In this document: positions 24,435-32,226 of the stretch, one piece after another
Position numbering within the stretch: position 1 is the stretch's first letter
Layout: each line of letters begins with the position of its first letter
From: JAZRZI01 sp045601325
GTDB taxonomy: Bacteria; Bacillota_I; Bacilli_A; RFN20; CAG-826
Length of the DNA stretch: 45,847 nucleotides
Assembly (NCBI GenBank): GCA_045601325.1
Contig: JAZRZI010000047.1
Coordinates: 1-45,847, forward strand
Reading direction: 5' to 3'
Notes under the pieces: generated by a model
The model's database searches: none
Told to the model about the DNA's origin: nothing
The model's input: the letters and a program-made list of their open reading frames with translations, nothing else
Translations under genes and position numbers: made by a program

Positions 24435-24812
24435 TTATAACACTTCTGGTGCTAAGGAAATAATTTTCATAAATCCTTCTACACCTTTTTCACGTAATTC
24501 ACGAGCAACAGGGCCGAATACACGTGTGCCTACAGGCGCATTATCAGCATTAATAATAACAACAGCGTTATCATCAAAGGCAATCATGCTACCATCAGCT
24601 CTTTGAATTGCTTTTTTAGTTCTAACAATGACACATCTTACAACGTCGCCTTTTTTAACTTTTCCGTTTGGAATAGCATCTTTAACAGCGGCTAAGATAA
24701 TATCACCAATATAACTTGCTTTTCTTTTGCTACCGCCGTAAAGGTTGAATGCTCTAACTAAACGAGCACCAGAGTTATCAGCGACAACAAGATTTGTTTC
24801 CTTCTGAATCAT
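24435..24812 (-). CDS. rplN: 50S ribosomal protein L14
   Basis: L14 of 125 residues, starting MIQKETNLVVADNSGARLVR and containing DNAPVGTRVFGPVARELR. It forms intersubunit bridges with 16S rRNA. It lies two nucleotides after rpsQ. Confidence 0.97.
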   Translation of the reverse strand: MIQKETNLVVADNSGARLVRAFNLYGGSKRKASYIGDIILAAVKDAIPNGKVKKGDVVRCVIVRTKKAIQRADGSMIAFDDNAVVIINADNAPVGTRVFGPVARELREKGVEGFMKIISLAPEVL

Positions 24813-24814
24813 CT

Positions 24815-25138
24815 TTATTCTCCCTTCTCTTCAGTAGCGAGTGCTTCTTCTTTTAATTCAGCTTCAGCTTCCTTAACGGTCATTTCAGCTTTCTTATCAA
24901 TAGAGACTAATCTAAATCTCTTCGTAGCACTTAATTTACGGGTTTCCACGATGGTAACTGTATCGCCAATTTTGGCTTCGTTATTTTCATCATGAGCATA
25001 ATATTTTTTACGATATTTAACACGTTTACCGTATTTAGCGTGTCTTTTGTAAGTTTCAACAAGAACACCAATGGTTTTATCGTTCTTATCACTAACAACG
25101 ATACCTTGAATAGCTCTACGAGTATTTCTTTCTTCCAT
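24815..25138 (-). CDS. rpsQ: 30S ribosomal protein S17 with acidic C-terminal tail
   Basis: From the ATG at 25138 (GGAGG 8 nt upstream) the product is 107 residues. The core is normal (GIVVSDKNDKTIGVLVE, then KIGDTVTIVETRKLSATKRF). A C-terminal tail of about 25 residues (from residue 83) rich in Glu and Ala is not found in ordinary S17 of 84-87 residues. Confidence 0.96.
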   Translation of the reverse strand: MEERNTRRAIQGIVVSDKNDKTIGVLVETYKRHAKYGKRVKYRKKYYAHDENNEAKIGDTVTIVETRKLSATKRFRLVSIDKKAEMTVKEAEAELKEEALATEEKGE

Positions 25139-25152
25139 TATTAGGTCCTCCA

Positions 25153-25356
25153 TTACTTACTTTCTTTAGCGAGTTCTCTTTCACGGATAACTAAGTTAAC
25201 ACGTGCGATGTCTTTTCTCACTGTAATGACATCTTCACCTCTTTCAAGGTTAGCCGCAGCTTTCTTTCTGCGGAGTTCAAACATTTGTTCTTTGAGAGCA
25301 TAGAGCTTTTCTTTTAGCTCGGTATCATTAAGTTCTCTAACTTCACTAATTTTCAT
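25153..25356 (-). CDS. rpmC: 50S ribosomal protein L29
   Basis: L29 of 67 residues, two helices (MKISEVRELNDTELKEKLYA and ITVRKDIARVNLVIRERE). It sits by the exit tunnel, where it helps dock trigger factor and SRP. It lies three nucleotides after rplP. Confidence 0.97.
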   Translation of the reverse strand: MKISEVRELNDTELKEKLYALKEQMFELRRKKAAANLERGEDVITVRKDIARVNLVIRERELAKESK

Positions 25357-25359
25357 AGC

Positions 25360-25770
25360 CTATTCTCCTTTCTTAACAACTTTACATTTGATAGGGAGTT
25401 TGTAAGCGGATAATCTTAATGCTTCCATAGCAATGGTTGGATCAACACCACCGATTTCAAACATCACTCTACCTTTTTTAACAACGGCAACCCATTCTTC
25501 TGGATTACCTTTACCACTACCCATACGAACTTCAGCAGGCTTTTTAGTTTTTGCTAGTTGTGGGAAGATTCTAATCCAAATTTGACCGCCTCTTTTTGTA
25601 TATCTACTTAAGACAATACGAGCAGCTTCAATTTGTCTTGCGGTAATCCAAGCACCTTCGAGAGCTTGTAAGCCGAATTCACCGAATGCGACTGTTTTAC
25701 CACCAGTTGCGACGCCTTCATATCTTAAGATGTGAGGACGACGATATTTTGTTCTTTTTGGTTGTAACAT
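25360..25770 (-). CDS. rplP: 50S ribosomal protein L16
   Basis: L16 of 136 residues, starting MLQPKRTKYRRPHILRYEG. It contains TARQIEAARIVLSRYTKRGG and the conserved RMGSGKGNPEEWVAVVKKGR. It organises the A-site region. It lies three nucleotides after rpsC. Confidence 0.97.
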   Translation of the reverse strand: MLQPKRTKYRRPHILRYEGVATGGKTVAFGEFGLQALEGAWITARQIEAARIVLSRYTKRGGQIWIRIFPQLAKTKKPAEVRMGSGKGNPEEWVAVVKKGRVMFEIGGVDPTIAMEALRLSAYKLPIKCKVVKKGE

Positions 25771-25773
25771 GAT

Positions 25774-26574
25774 CTATTCCCCCTTTTCACCTTTAACGTT
25801 TGGGCGAACTTCTCCTCTACAAATCCACACTTTGACACCTAAGCGTCCATATTGTGTAGCAGCTTCGCTAACAGCGTAGTCAATATCACTTCTGATGGTA
25901 TGAAGAGGAATGATACCTTCTTTATAGCCTTCACTACGAGCAATATCAGCACCACCTAAACGACCGGAGACGATAGTTCTAATACCTTTTGCACCAGCTT
26001 CTCTTGCTTTCTTAATAGCTTGTTTTTGAACAGTTCTGAAGGAAGCACGAGCTTCTAGTTTCTTAGCAATAAATTGTGAGAGGATTGTAGCGTCTAAATC
26101 AGGAGCTTTAACTTCTGTAGTAGTAAGGATAATCTTATTACCTTTATCTACAATCTTCTTTAAGCCTGCCACTAAGGTATCAATACCTGAATGGTTTTGG
26201 CCAATAACAAGACCTGGTCTAGAAGTAGCAACAATAATTGTTACAACACAGCCAGTTTCTGTTTTTGTTCTTTCGATCTCAATATGAGAGATTGATGGAT
26301 CATTTTCTCTTGGAGCTTTATTAAATTTCTTATCGGCAGGTTTTGCGGCTTTACCTTCAGCATTTGCTTCTGGAGCAGGAGCAGCTTCTACCTTAGCAAC
26401 TTTCTTATCTTTTCCAGGATTTTCTCTCTTTAAGAGTTCTTTCATGAGATAATTACGAATTTTAATATCTTCATTTAAATATTTAGAAAAGTTTTTATCA
26501 TCTGCGTACCAACGGGAATTCCATTCCTTGTTGACACCGATTCTCATACCTACTGGATTTACTTTTTGTCCCAT
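25774..26574 (-). CDS. rpsC: 30S ribosomal protein S3 with internal insertion
   Basis: S3 of 266 residues, against about 218. The N-terminus (MGQKVNPVGMRIGVNKEWNS) and C-terminus (GVKVWICRGEVRPNVKGEK) are ordinary. About 40 residues of Lys/Ala/Pro-rich sequence (residues about 51-93) are inserted where the N-terminal helix normally meets the first beta strand of the KH domain (core resumes at ISHIEIERTKT). The KH motif GLVIGQNHSGID is intact. S3 is at the mRNA entry channel. Confidence 0.96.
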   Translation of the reverse strand: MGQKVNPVGMRIGVNKEWNSRWYADDKNFSKYLNEDIKIRNYLMKELLKRENPGKDKKVAKVEAAPAPEANAEGKAAKPADKKFNKAPRENDPSISHIEIERTKTETGCVVTIIVATSRPGLVIGQNHSGIDTLVAGLKKIVDKGNKIILTTTEVKAPDLDATILSQFIAKKLEARASFRTVQKQAIKKAREAGAKGIRTIVSGRLGGADIARSEGYKEGIIPLHTIRSDIDYAVSEAATQYGRLGVKVWICRGEVRPNVKGEKGE

Positions 26575-26584
26575 AGTATTCTCC

Positions 26585-27043
26585 TTATCTCATTTTAACA
26601 ACAGCGGTAATGTGGCAGTTACGTTTCACTAAGCCAGAGGAAGAACCTTTAGCTCTTGGAAGGTAACGTTTCATTTTAAGACCATCTGTTGCATAGATTT
26701 CACTAACGTATAATGATGCTTCGTCCATCCCGAAGTTATTAATTGCGTTAGCAGCGGCACTGGCGATGACTTTATAAACAGGATCGCTTGCAGCTTTGTT
26801 TGTGTTTTTTAATATACCTAATGCCACTTTGACATCCTTACCACGAACTAAGTCGATGACAAGTCTTGCCTTACGTGGGGTCACGCGAACATTTAAAGAG
26901 GTAGCGCGTGCGCTCGTAGGCATAGGTTTTTTAGGAGCTTCAGGAGCTTTTGCTGCTTTCTTAGATGCTTTTTTAGGAGCTTCTTCTTTAGCAGGGGCAT
27001 CTTCAACTTTAACTTCTTCAGTTACTTTTTTCTTAGTAGCCAT
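26585..27043 (-). CDS. rplV: 50S ribosomal protein L22 with N-terminal extension
   Basis: L22 of 152 residues, about 40 longer than usual. The core begins near residue 43 (TSARATSLNVRVTPRKARLV) and ends with the tunnel loop region PRAKGSSSGLVKRNCHITAV. The extension is Lys/Ala/Glu/Pro-rich (KKASKKAAKAPEAPKKPMP). Confidence 0.96.
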   Translation of the reverse strand: MATKKKVTEEVKVEDAPAKEEAPKKASKKAAKAPEAPKKPMPTSARATSLNVRVTPRKARLVIDLVRGKDVKVALGILKNTNKAASDPVYKVIASAAANAINNFGMDEASLYVSEIYATDGLKMKRYLPRAKGSSSGLVKRNCHITAVVKMR

Positions 27044-27054
27044 GTCCTAACCTC

Positions 27055-27348
27055 CTATTTTCCAGCGGCTGCTGCTTTATCTTCAGCAGTGTGGCCGGTA
27101 TGTCCGGTGTATTTTCTTGTTGGAGAGAATTCACCTAATTTATGTCCAACCATATCTTCGGTAACATAAACAGAGATATGTTCTTTACCGTTATAAACGG
27201 CAAATGTGTGACCGACGAATGATGGGAAAATGGTACTTCTACGAGACCATGTCTTAATGATTTCTTTTTTGTTAGCGGCATTTAATGCTTCGACTTTTTT
27301 CATTAATGAATCATCGACAAATGCGCCTTTTTTCAAACTTCTTGCCAT
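27055..27348 (-). CDS. rpsS: 30S ribosomal protein S19
   Basis: S19 of 97 residues, starting MARSLKKGAFVDDSLMKKVE, with VGHTFAVYNGKEHISVYVTE and HKLGEFSPTRKYTGH. It forms a complex with S13 in the head. Confidence 0.97.
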   Translation of the reverse strand: MARSLKKGAFVDDSLMKKVEALNAANKKEIIKTWSRRSTIFPSFVGHTFAVYNGKEHISVYVTEDMVGHKLGEFSPTRKYTGHTGHTAEDKAAAAGK

Positions 27349-27362
27349 TATGCATGTCCTCC

Positions 27363-28196
27363 TTATTTACCATTACGTCTTCTGACGATTAAACGACTTG
27401 ATTTCTTTTTAGTGTTTCTAGTCTTAACACCAAGAGCTCTTTTGCCCCATGGGGTTCTAGGAGCATCCTTACCAACTGGACACTTACCTTCACCACCACC
27501 GTGTGGGTGGTCATTAGGGTTCATTACAGAACCTCTAACTGTTGGTCTAGTACCTGCCCATCTGGTTTTACCAGCTTTACCTTTTTTGATTAAGGAGAAA
27601 TCTTCATTTCCCACTAAACCAATTGTGGCACGGCATTCACCTAAGATCTTTCTCATTTCGCCTGAGGCAAGTCTTACAGTGACATATTTACCATCAACAC
27701 CAAGATGCTGAGCAGCTGCACCAGCGGCTCTACATAATTGGCCACCTTTACCTGGTGTCAATTCGATGTTGTGAATAAATGTACCTTCTGGGATATTCTT
27801 TAAGCATAAAGAGTTACCCACGATGATATCCGCTACTTCTCCTGAGATAATTTTGTCTCCAACATGGATATCTTTTGGAGCTAAGATATATTTCTTTTCT
27901 CCATCTGCGTAACAGACTAAACAAATGTTTGCGTTACGGTTTGGATCATACTCGATTGTTTTTACAGTAGCAGGAATATTGTCCTTATTACGTAAGAAGT
28001 CCACTAAACGGTATTTACGTTTGTGTCCTCCACCGATGTGACGGCAGGTAATAACGCCTTGGTTATTTCTACCACCACTCTTTGGTAATGAGACCAATAA
28101 GCTTTTTTCAGGAGTGCTAGTTGTAATTTCATCAAATGTCGAGTTGGTCATGTTCCTACGTGATGCTGTGTAGGCTTTGTAAGTTCTAATAGACAT
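27363..28196 (-). CDS. rplB: 50S ribosomal protein L2
   Basis: L2 of 277 residues, with the highly conserved C-terminus VMNPNDHPHGGGEGKCPVG, including the histidine implicated in peptidyl transfer. The basic tail is KSSRLIVRRRNGK. It follows rplW with a 37-nt gap. Confidence 0.97.
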   Translation of the reverse strand: MSIRTYKAYTASRRNMTNSTFDEITTSTPEKSLLVSLPKSGGRNNQGVITCRHIGGGHKRKYRLVDFLRNKDNIPATVKTIEYDPNRNANICLVCYADGEKKYILAPKDIHVGDKIISGEVADIIVGNSLCLKNIPEGTFIHNIELTPGKGGQLCRAAGAAAQHLGVDGKYVTVRLASGEMRKILGECRATIGLVGNEDFSLIKKGKAGKTRWAGTRPTVRGSVMNPNDHPHGGGEGKCPVGKDAPRTPWGKRALGVKTRNTKKKSSRLIVRRRNGK

Positions 28197-28233
28197 TTAC
28201 ATTTCCTCCTATAATTTGGATTAACGAACTAAA

Positions 28234-28575
28234 TTAATCCTTCAATAAGTCAATTGCTTCACCATCAGCGATGGTAACAATGGCTTTCTTATAACCTTGG
28301 ATAGAACCTTTGTAACGAGTACCTCTGGTAGTTTCCTTGGCATTTACATTACTAATTGCAACCTTGGTAACCTTCACTTGGAAGATTCTTTCGAATGCGA
28401 GCTTAACTTCGCTCTTATTAGCATTTGCAGCAACCTTTAAGGTGACTTTGTTATCGTTTTGTAAGGCTGTCATGCTCTTTTCAGTGATGACTGGCTTAAC
28501 GATAACTGAGAAATCTTTTTCGGTTGGTTTTGGGAAGAGCTTTGCGGTAGCTTCGGCTTTTTTACTTGCGGCCAT
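28234..28575 (-). CDS. rplW: 50S ribosomal protein L23
   Basis: L23 of 113 residues. The core begins near residue 22 (FSVIVKPVITEKSMTALQ). The preceding Lys/Ala-rich stretch (ASKKAEATAKLFPKP) is a short extension of about 18 residues. L23 is the docking site for trigger factor and SRP at the tunnel exit. It lies one nucleotide after rplD. Confidence 0.96.
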   Translation of the reverse strand: MAASKKAEATAKLFPKPTEKDFSVIVKPVITEKSMTALQNDNKVTLKVAANANKSEVKLAFERIFQVKVTKVAISNVNAKETTRGTRYKGSIQGYKKAIVTIADGEAIDLLKD

Positions 28576-28576
28576 A

Positions 28577-29215
28577 TTACTTTAAAACCTCCTCAACTGC
28601 TTTAATTGCTTCTTCACTCATAACGAGGGAATCAGCGTTTGCAACATCTCTAACTGAAATGTTATCAACTGTAACTAATTTCACCCAGTTCACATTACGT
28701 GCACAGGCGAATGTGTTTTCATCAATTTCTTTAACAACAACGATTGCTTTGCTGTTGACCTTTAAGCTATCAAGCATTGTGATGAAGCTTTTGGTTTTCT
28801 TTTCAGAGAAATTGATTTTGTCCACTATTACGAGGCCTTTCTTAGCTTTTTCACTTAAGACACTCTTAACAGCGAGACTGTGTTCTTTTTTGTTTTGGGA
28901 TAATTTGTAGTTTTGTGTACCAACTGGTCCAAAAATTGTACCACCACCCACCCAAACTGGGCTTCTTGAACTACCGGCACGAGCACGGCCTGTTCCTTTT
29001 TGTCTAAATGGCTTTTTACCACCACCGCTGACTTCGTGACGAACCTTTGTCTTAGCAGTTGCTTGACGGGAATTTGATTCTTCAACCATAATTGCGTCGA
29101 ACACTACTTGATCATTTGGTTTGATTCCGAATACTGAAGCGGATAATTCTAATGAACCGGTTTCGTTACCAGCCATGTCATAGACTTTTGCATTGATTGT
29201 TTTCTTTGCTGCCAT
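28577..29215 (-). CDS. rplD: 50S ribosomal protein L4
   Basis: L4 of 212 residues, with the tunnel-lining loop GGGKKPFRQKGTGRARAGSS and RSPVWVGGGTIFGP. In E. coli, L4 also represses its own operon through the S10 leader. The leader here is unrelated at first sight. Confidence 0.97.
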   Translation of the reverse strand: MAAKKTINAKVYDMAGNETGSLELSASVFGIKPNDQVVFDAIMVEESNSRQATAKTKVRHEVSGGGKKPFRQKGTGRARAGSSRSPVWVGGGTIFGPVGTQNYKLSQNKKEHSLAVKSVLSEKAKKGLVIVDKINFSEKKTKSFITMLDSLKVNSKAIVVVKEIDENTFACARNVNWVKLVTVDNISVRDVANADSLVMSEEAIKAVEEVLK

Positions 29216-29230
29216 AACTATCTCCCTTCA

Positions 29231-29983
29231 TTATTTTGCTTCGGAGTCAGTAGCTGGGGTTTCCACTTTGACTTCTTCTTTTGGTTCTTCAACTTTAGCA
29301 ACTTCTCTAACTAATAATGTTTTTGGTTGCTTTCTATTGAAGGTAGCCTTGTTAACGTTTTTGATGGCAGATCTAATTGTTACTAAAGATCTTGTTGCGC
29401 CTGGGATACCGCCCTTAATAAGGATGTAACCTTTTTCTTCATTAACATCAACAACCACAACGTTTAAGATTGTTGCGGATTGATTTCCCATGTGTCCGGA
29501 CATGTGCTTGCCTGGAATAACACGGTTGTTACAACGTCCATTGTTTGAGAATGAACCTTGTCCACGGTGGTAACCTGAACCATGGCCTTTAGGACCAATA
29601 ATCATGTTCCAACGTTTAATGGTACCGGTGTAACCTTTACCTTTGCTAGTGCCAATGACATCAACGATTTCACCTTTATTGAAGAGTGAAGCTTTGATTT
29701 CACTACCAACTGCGAAGTTAGCCATTTCATCGCCTCTTAATTCACCAAGGTGTTGATGAACTTTGACGCCAGCTTTCTTTGCAATGCCTTTTTCACATTT
29801 GTTGGCACGGCTTTCTTTCATTTCTTCGTAACCGACTTGAACAGCGACATAACCATCATGTTCAACAGTCTTTACTTGAGTCACTACATTTGGTAAGACT
29901 TCAACGACGGTTACTGGATACATTGTTCCATCTTCAGCGAAGACTTGGGTCATGCCCATTTTACGTCCAATAATTGCTTTCAT
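29231..29983 (-). CDS. rplC: 50S ribosomal protein L3 with C-terminal tail
   Basis: L3 of 250 residues against about 209. The family start (MKAIIGRKMGMTQVFAEDGT) and the loop reaching the peptidyl transferase centre (HGSGYHRGQGSFSNNGR) are present. The last about 25 residues (from VEEPKEEVKVETPATDSEAK) are a Glu/Val/Pro-rich tail not seen in ordinary L3. Confidence 0.96.
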   Translation of the reverse strand: MKAIIGRKMGMTQVFAEDGTMYPVTVVEVLPNVVTQVKTVEHDGYVAVQVGYEEMKESRANKCEKGIAKKAGVKVHQHLGELRGDEMANFAVGSEIKASLFNKGEIVDVIGTSKGKGYTGTIKRWNMIIGPKGHGSGYHRGQGSFSNNGRCNNRVIPGKHMSGHMGNQSATILNVVVVDVNEEKGYILIKGGIPGATRSLVTIRSAIKNVNKATFNRKQPKTLLVREVAKVEEPKEEVKVETPATDSEAK

Positions 29984-29997
29984 TGTCCCTTACCTCC

Positions 29998-30309
29998 TTA
30001 TAGTTTGATTTCGATATCAACTCCAGCAGGTAAATCGAGTCTCTTTAATGTGTCGACTGTAGCTCCTGTGTAGTTAAGAATGTCGATAATTCTTTTGTGT
30101 GTTCTGATTTCAAATTGCTCACGAGCATCTTTATACTTATGAACAGCTCTTAAGACAGTAAACACTTGTTTTTCCGTAGGGAGCGGAATTGGTCCAACCA
30201 CTGTTGCACCAGTTTTCGTCGCCGCAGTAACAATACGTTCAGCACAGACATCAAGATTTACATGATCATATGCTTTAAGACGAACCCTAAGCTTTTTTGC
30301 TTTTGCCAT
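29998..30309 (-). CDS. rpsJ: 30S ribosomal protein S10
   Basis: S10 of 103 residues, first gene of the operon (RLKAYDHVNLDVCAERIVTA; IRTHKRIIDILNYTGATVDT). Besides its 30S role, S10 (NusE) works with NusB/NusG in antitermination. The ATG has AAAGGAG upstream, behind a leader of about 130 nt. Confidence 0.97.
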   Translation of the reverse strand: MAKAKKLRVRLKAYDHVNLDVCAERIVTAATKTGATVVGPIPLPTEKQVFTVLRAVHKYKDAREQFEIRTHKRIIDILNYTGATVDTLKRLDLPAGVDIEIKL

Positions 30310-30344
30310 GAACTTTTCTCCTTTCGTTTATCACGTCATGTTTT

Positions 30345-30436
30345 GCTTAATCCACTCTGAGCGAATTCCCAGAACCACACTTTCATGACAACGATTGTGG
30401 GTGTGTCTGCAACCTCTCTCTTCCTCGCGGACAAGC
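30345..30436 (-). promoter_or_regulatory. Structured 5' leader of the S10 operon
   Basis: The leader before rpsJ folds by eye into a closed multi-branch element. A long-range stem pairs GCTTGTCC (30429-30436) with GGATTAAGC (30345-30353; GCTT/AAGC plus TCC/GGA). Inside are CTTG-TCCG-CGAG, a CACAC/GTGTG stem containing ACAA-TCG-TTGT, and a 6-bp hairpin TCTGGG-AATTCG-CTCAGA. R-protein operons often have such autoregulatory leaders. I do not recognise a named family. Confidence 0.5.
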
Positions 30437-30446
30437 AACGTTTAAA

Positions 30447-30475
30447 AATATATACTATATGCGTGAGCGTGTCAA
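30447..30475 (-). promoter_or_regulatory. Strong promoter of the S10-spc-alpha operon
   Basis: A consensus TTGACA (30470-30475), 17-nt spacer and TATATT (30447-30452) on the minus strand. It fits the main promoter of the operon of about 15 kb. Transcription should start near 30440, just before the structured leader. Confidence 0.88.
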
Positions 30476-30516
30476 ACATTATTTTAATAAATTAAGCGTA
30501 GGCGCAAAAAAAGTAG

Positions 30517-30542
30517 AAAAAATGAGAATTTTTCAATCCTCA
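30517..30542 (-). terminator. Terminator of the queuosine operon
   Basis: The minus-strand RNA from 30542 to 30523 forms an 8-bp stem (one G-U) with a GAAA tetraloop and a UUUUUU tail. It lies 33 nt past the queH stop and separates it from the ribosomal promoter. Confidence 0.9.
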
Positions 30543-30575
30543 AAAAATCATCAAATTTTATGCAAAACCTATTTT

Positions 30576-31205
30576 TTACGGTTCATTTTTGAGTTTTTCT
30601 TGGTATTTTTGATAAGAAAATTTACAGCCACAATAATGCTGAAAATACATGCCAGAATTCTCAATAATTACTAAAGATTTTTCATATCCATCGTTCTTTT
30701 TGAAGTCAGCATAAAGCCATTTTACGTTAGGATATTTCTCCATTAATTTCTCACCAATTTCATTTAAATCTTTGGCAGATTTGTAGCGAGAAATACTCAT
30801 TACACTTCCAAAATATTCATAACCATTTTCAGAGGCAAATTTAAAGCCTTCTTCAAAACGTTTTCTAAAGCAAACTCGACATCTTTCATGTCCTTCTGGT
30901 AAATCTTTATATGGTTCTAAATCTTTATTAAATTCTTCGTTATTGTAGGTTGTTTCTATAACTTTAATATCAAACTTATTTGTCTTGATATAATGCTTTA
31001 GTTCTTCTAATCTTCGATCATGTTCTGAAGCTGGATAAATATTTGAGTTGTTATAAAAAATAGTTATATCAAAATGATCTTTTAATATTTCATAAGGAAT
31101 AGTAAAACAAGGACCACAGCAAGCATGCAACAAAAGCTTAGGTTTATGATTTAAAGAATTAAGTGTATTATCTAATACTTTTTGATAATTTTGATTACTT
31201 TTCAT
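30576..31205 (-). CDS. queH: Epoxyqueuosine reductase QueH
   Basis: QueH reduces epoxyqueuosine in tRNA to queuosine, the last step of the pathway, and is unrelated in fold to QueG. The 209-residue product has the QueH cysteines: LLHACCGPC near the N-terminus, ERCRVCF in the middle and QHYCGCKFS at the end, for a [4Fe-4S] cluster and redox pair. I start it at the ATG at 31205, which overlaps queA by 11 nt. An upstream in-frame start would lie deeper in queA. Confidence 0.92.
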   Translation of the reverse strand: MKSNQNYQKVLDNTLNSLNHKPKLLLHACCGPCFTIPYEILKDHFDITIFYNNSNIYPASEHDRRLEELKHYIKTNKFDIKVIETTYNNEEFNKDLEPYKDLPEGHERCRVCFRKRFEEGFKFASENGYEYFGSVMSISRYKSAKDLNEIGEKLMEKYPNVKWLYADFKKNDGYEKSLVIIENSGMYFQHYCGCKFSYQKYQEKLKNEP

Positions 31206-32226
31206 AAATAAACATTGCATCACCAAAGGAGAAGAATCTATAACGTTCATCTACTGCGTGCTTATATACATCCAAAGTAAATTCTCTTCCCATAAATGCA
31301 GATACAAGCATTATTAAAGTTGATTTTGGTAAATGGAAGTTAGTGATTAAAGCATCAACTGCTCCAAATTCATATCCAGGTTTAATAAATATATTTGTGC
31401 TTTCTCTTGTAGGTTGAAATTTACCATACTTTTTAATGTTAGCTTCTAATGTTCTAACAGATGTAGTTCCAACTGCAACAATACGTCTTCCTTCTGCTTT
31501 AGCGTTATTTAATGCTTTTGCAGTAGCTTCATCAATTTGATACTCTTCAGTGTGCATAACATGATTATCAGTATCATCCACTTTAACAGGTCTAAAGGTT
31601 CCTAAGCCAATATGAAGAGTCACCTCAAGAATACTAATACCCATATCTTTAACTTTTTGTAGTAATTCTTTTGTGAAATGGAAGCCCGCTGTAGGAGCAG
31701 CAGCACTACCAACATTTTTAGCGTATACAGTTTGATAGCGATCTTTGTCATCAAGTTGTTTCTTAATATATGGAGGTAAAGGCATCTTTCCTAATTCGTT
31801 TAATACTTCTAAAAATATTCCTTTATAGATGAACTTCATCATTCTTCTACCTTCAGGTAATACTTCAAGACATTCAGCGATAAGTGTTCCTTCTCCAAAA
31901 TCGATTCTAGTGCCTATTTTAATACTTTTACCTGGTTTAACTATGCATTCCCAAACATCGTTTTCTTTTTGGTTAAGTAAAAGAACTTCGCATTTAGCGC
32001 CAGTAACTTCTTTTACACCTAATAAACGAGCAGGTAATACTTTAGTATTATTAATAACTAAAACATCATTAGGTTTTAAATAATCAAGGATGTTATAAAA
32101 TAACTTATCTTCGTAAGTATGGTCTTTTTTATTAACCGCTAAAAGACGTGAATGGTCACGTTTATCCATAGGAAATTGTGCAATCAATTCTTCTGGTAAA
32201 TAATAATCGAATAAATCAATTTTCAT
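31195..32226 (-). CDS. queA: S-adenosylmethionine:tRNA ribosyltransferase-isomerase QueA
   Basis: QueA transfers and rearranges the ribose of SAM onto preQ1 in tRNA to give epoxyqueuosine. The product is 343 residues, with family blocks FDYYLPEELIAQFPMDKRDH, GSAAAPTAGFHFT and ITNFHLPKSTLIMLVSAFMG. It overlaps tgt by one base and queH by 11. It acts between Tgt and QueH in the pathway, in the same order as the genes. Confidence 0.96.
   Translation of the reverse strand: MKIDLFDYYLPEELIAQFPMDKRDHSRLLAVNKKDHTYEDKLFYNILDYLKPNDVLVINNTKVLPARLLGVKEVTGAKCEVLLLNQKENDVWECIVKPGKSIKIGTRIDFGEGTLIAECLEVLPEGRRMMKFIYKGIFLEVLNELGKMPLPPYIKKQLDDKDRYQTVYAKNVGSAAAPTAGFHFTKELLQKVKDMGISILEVTLHIGLGTFRPVKVDDTDNHVMHTEEYQIDEATAKALNNAKAEGRRIVAVGTTSVRTLEANIKKYGKFQPTRESTNIFIKPGYEFGAVDALITNFHLPKSTLIMLVSAFMGREFTLDVYKHAVDERYRFFSFGDAMFIYEK

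Noticed and set aside
15902..29973. Many plus-strand open frames opposite the ribosomal genes
   Set aside because: They are shadows of conserved minus-strand genes, without ribosome binding sites or family resemblance.
30459..30674. Plus-strand 71-codon frame across the S10 promoter and end of queH
   Set aside because: No ribosome binding site, antisense to a clear promoter, terminator and gene, and no recognisable protein.
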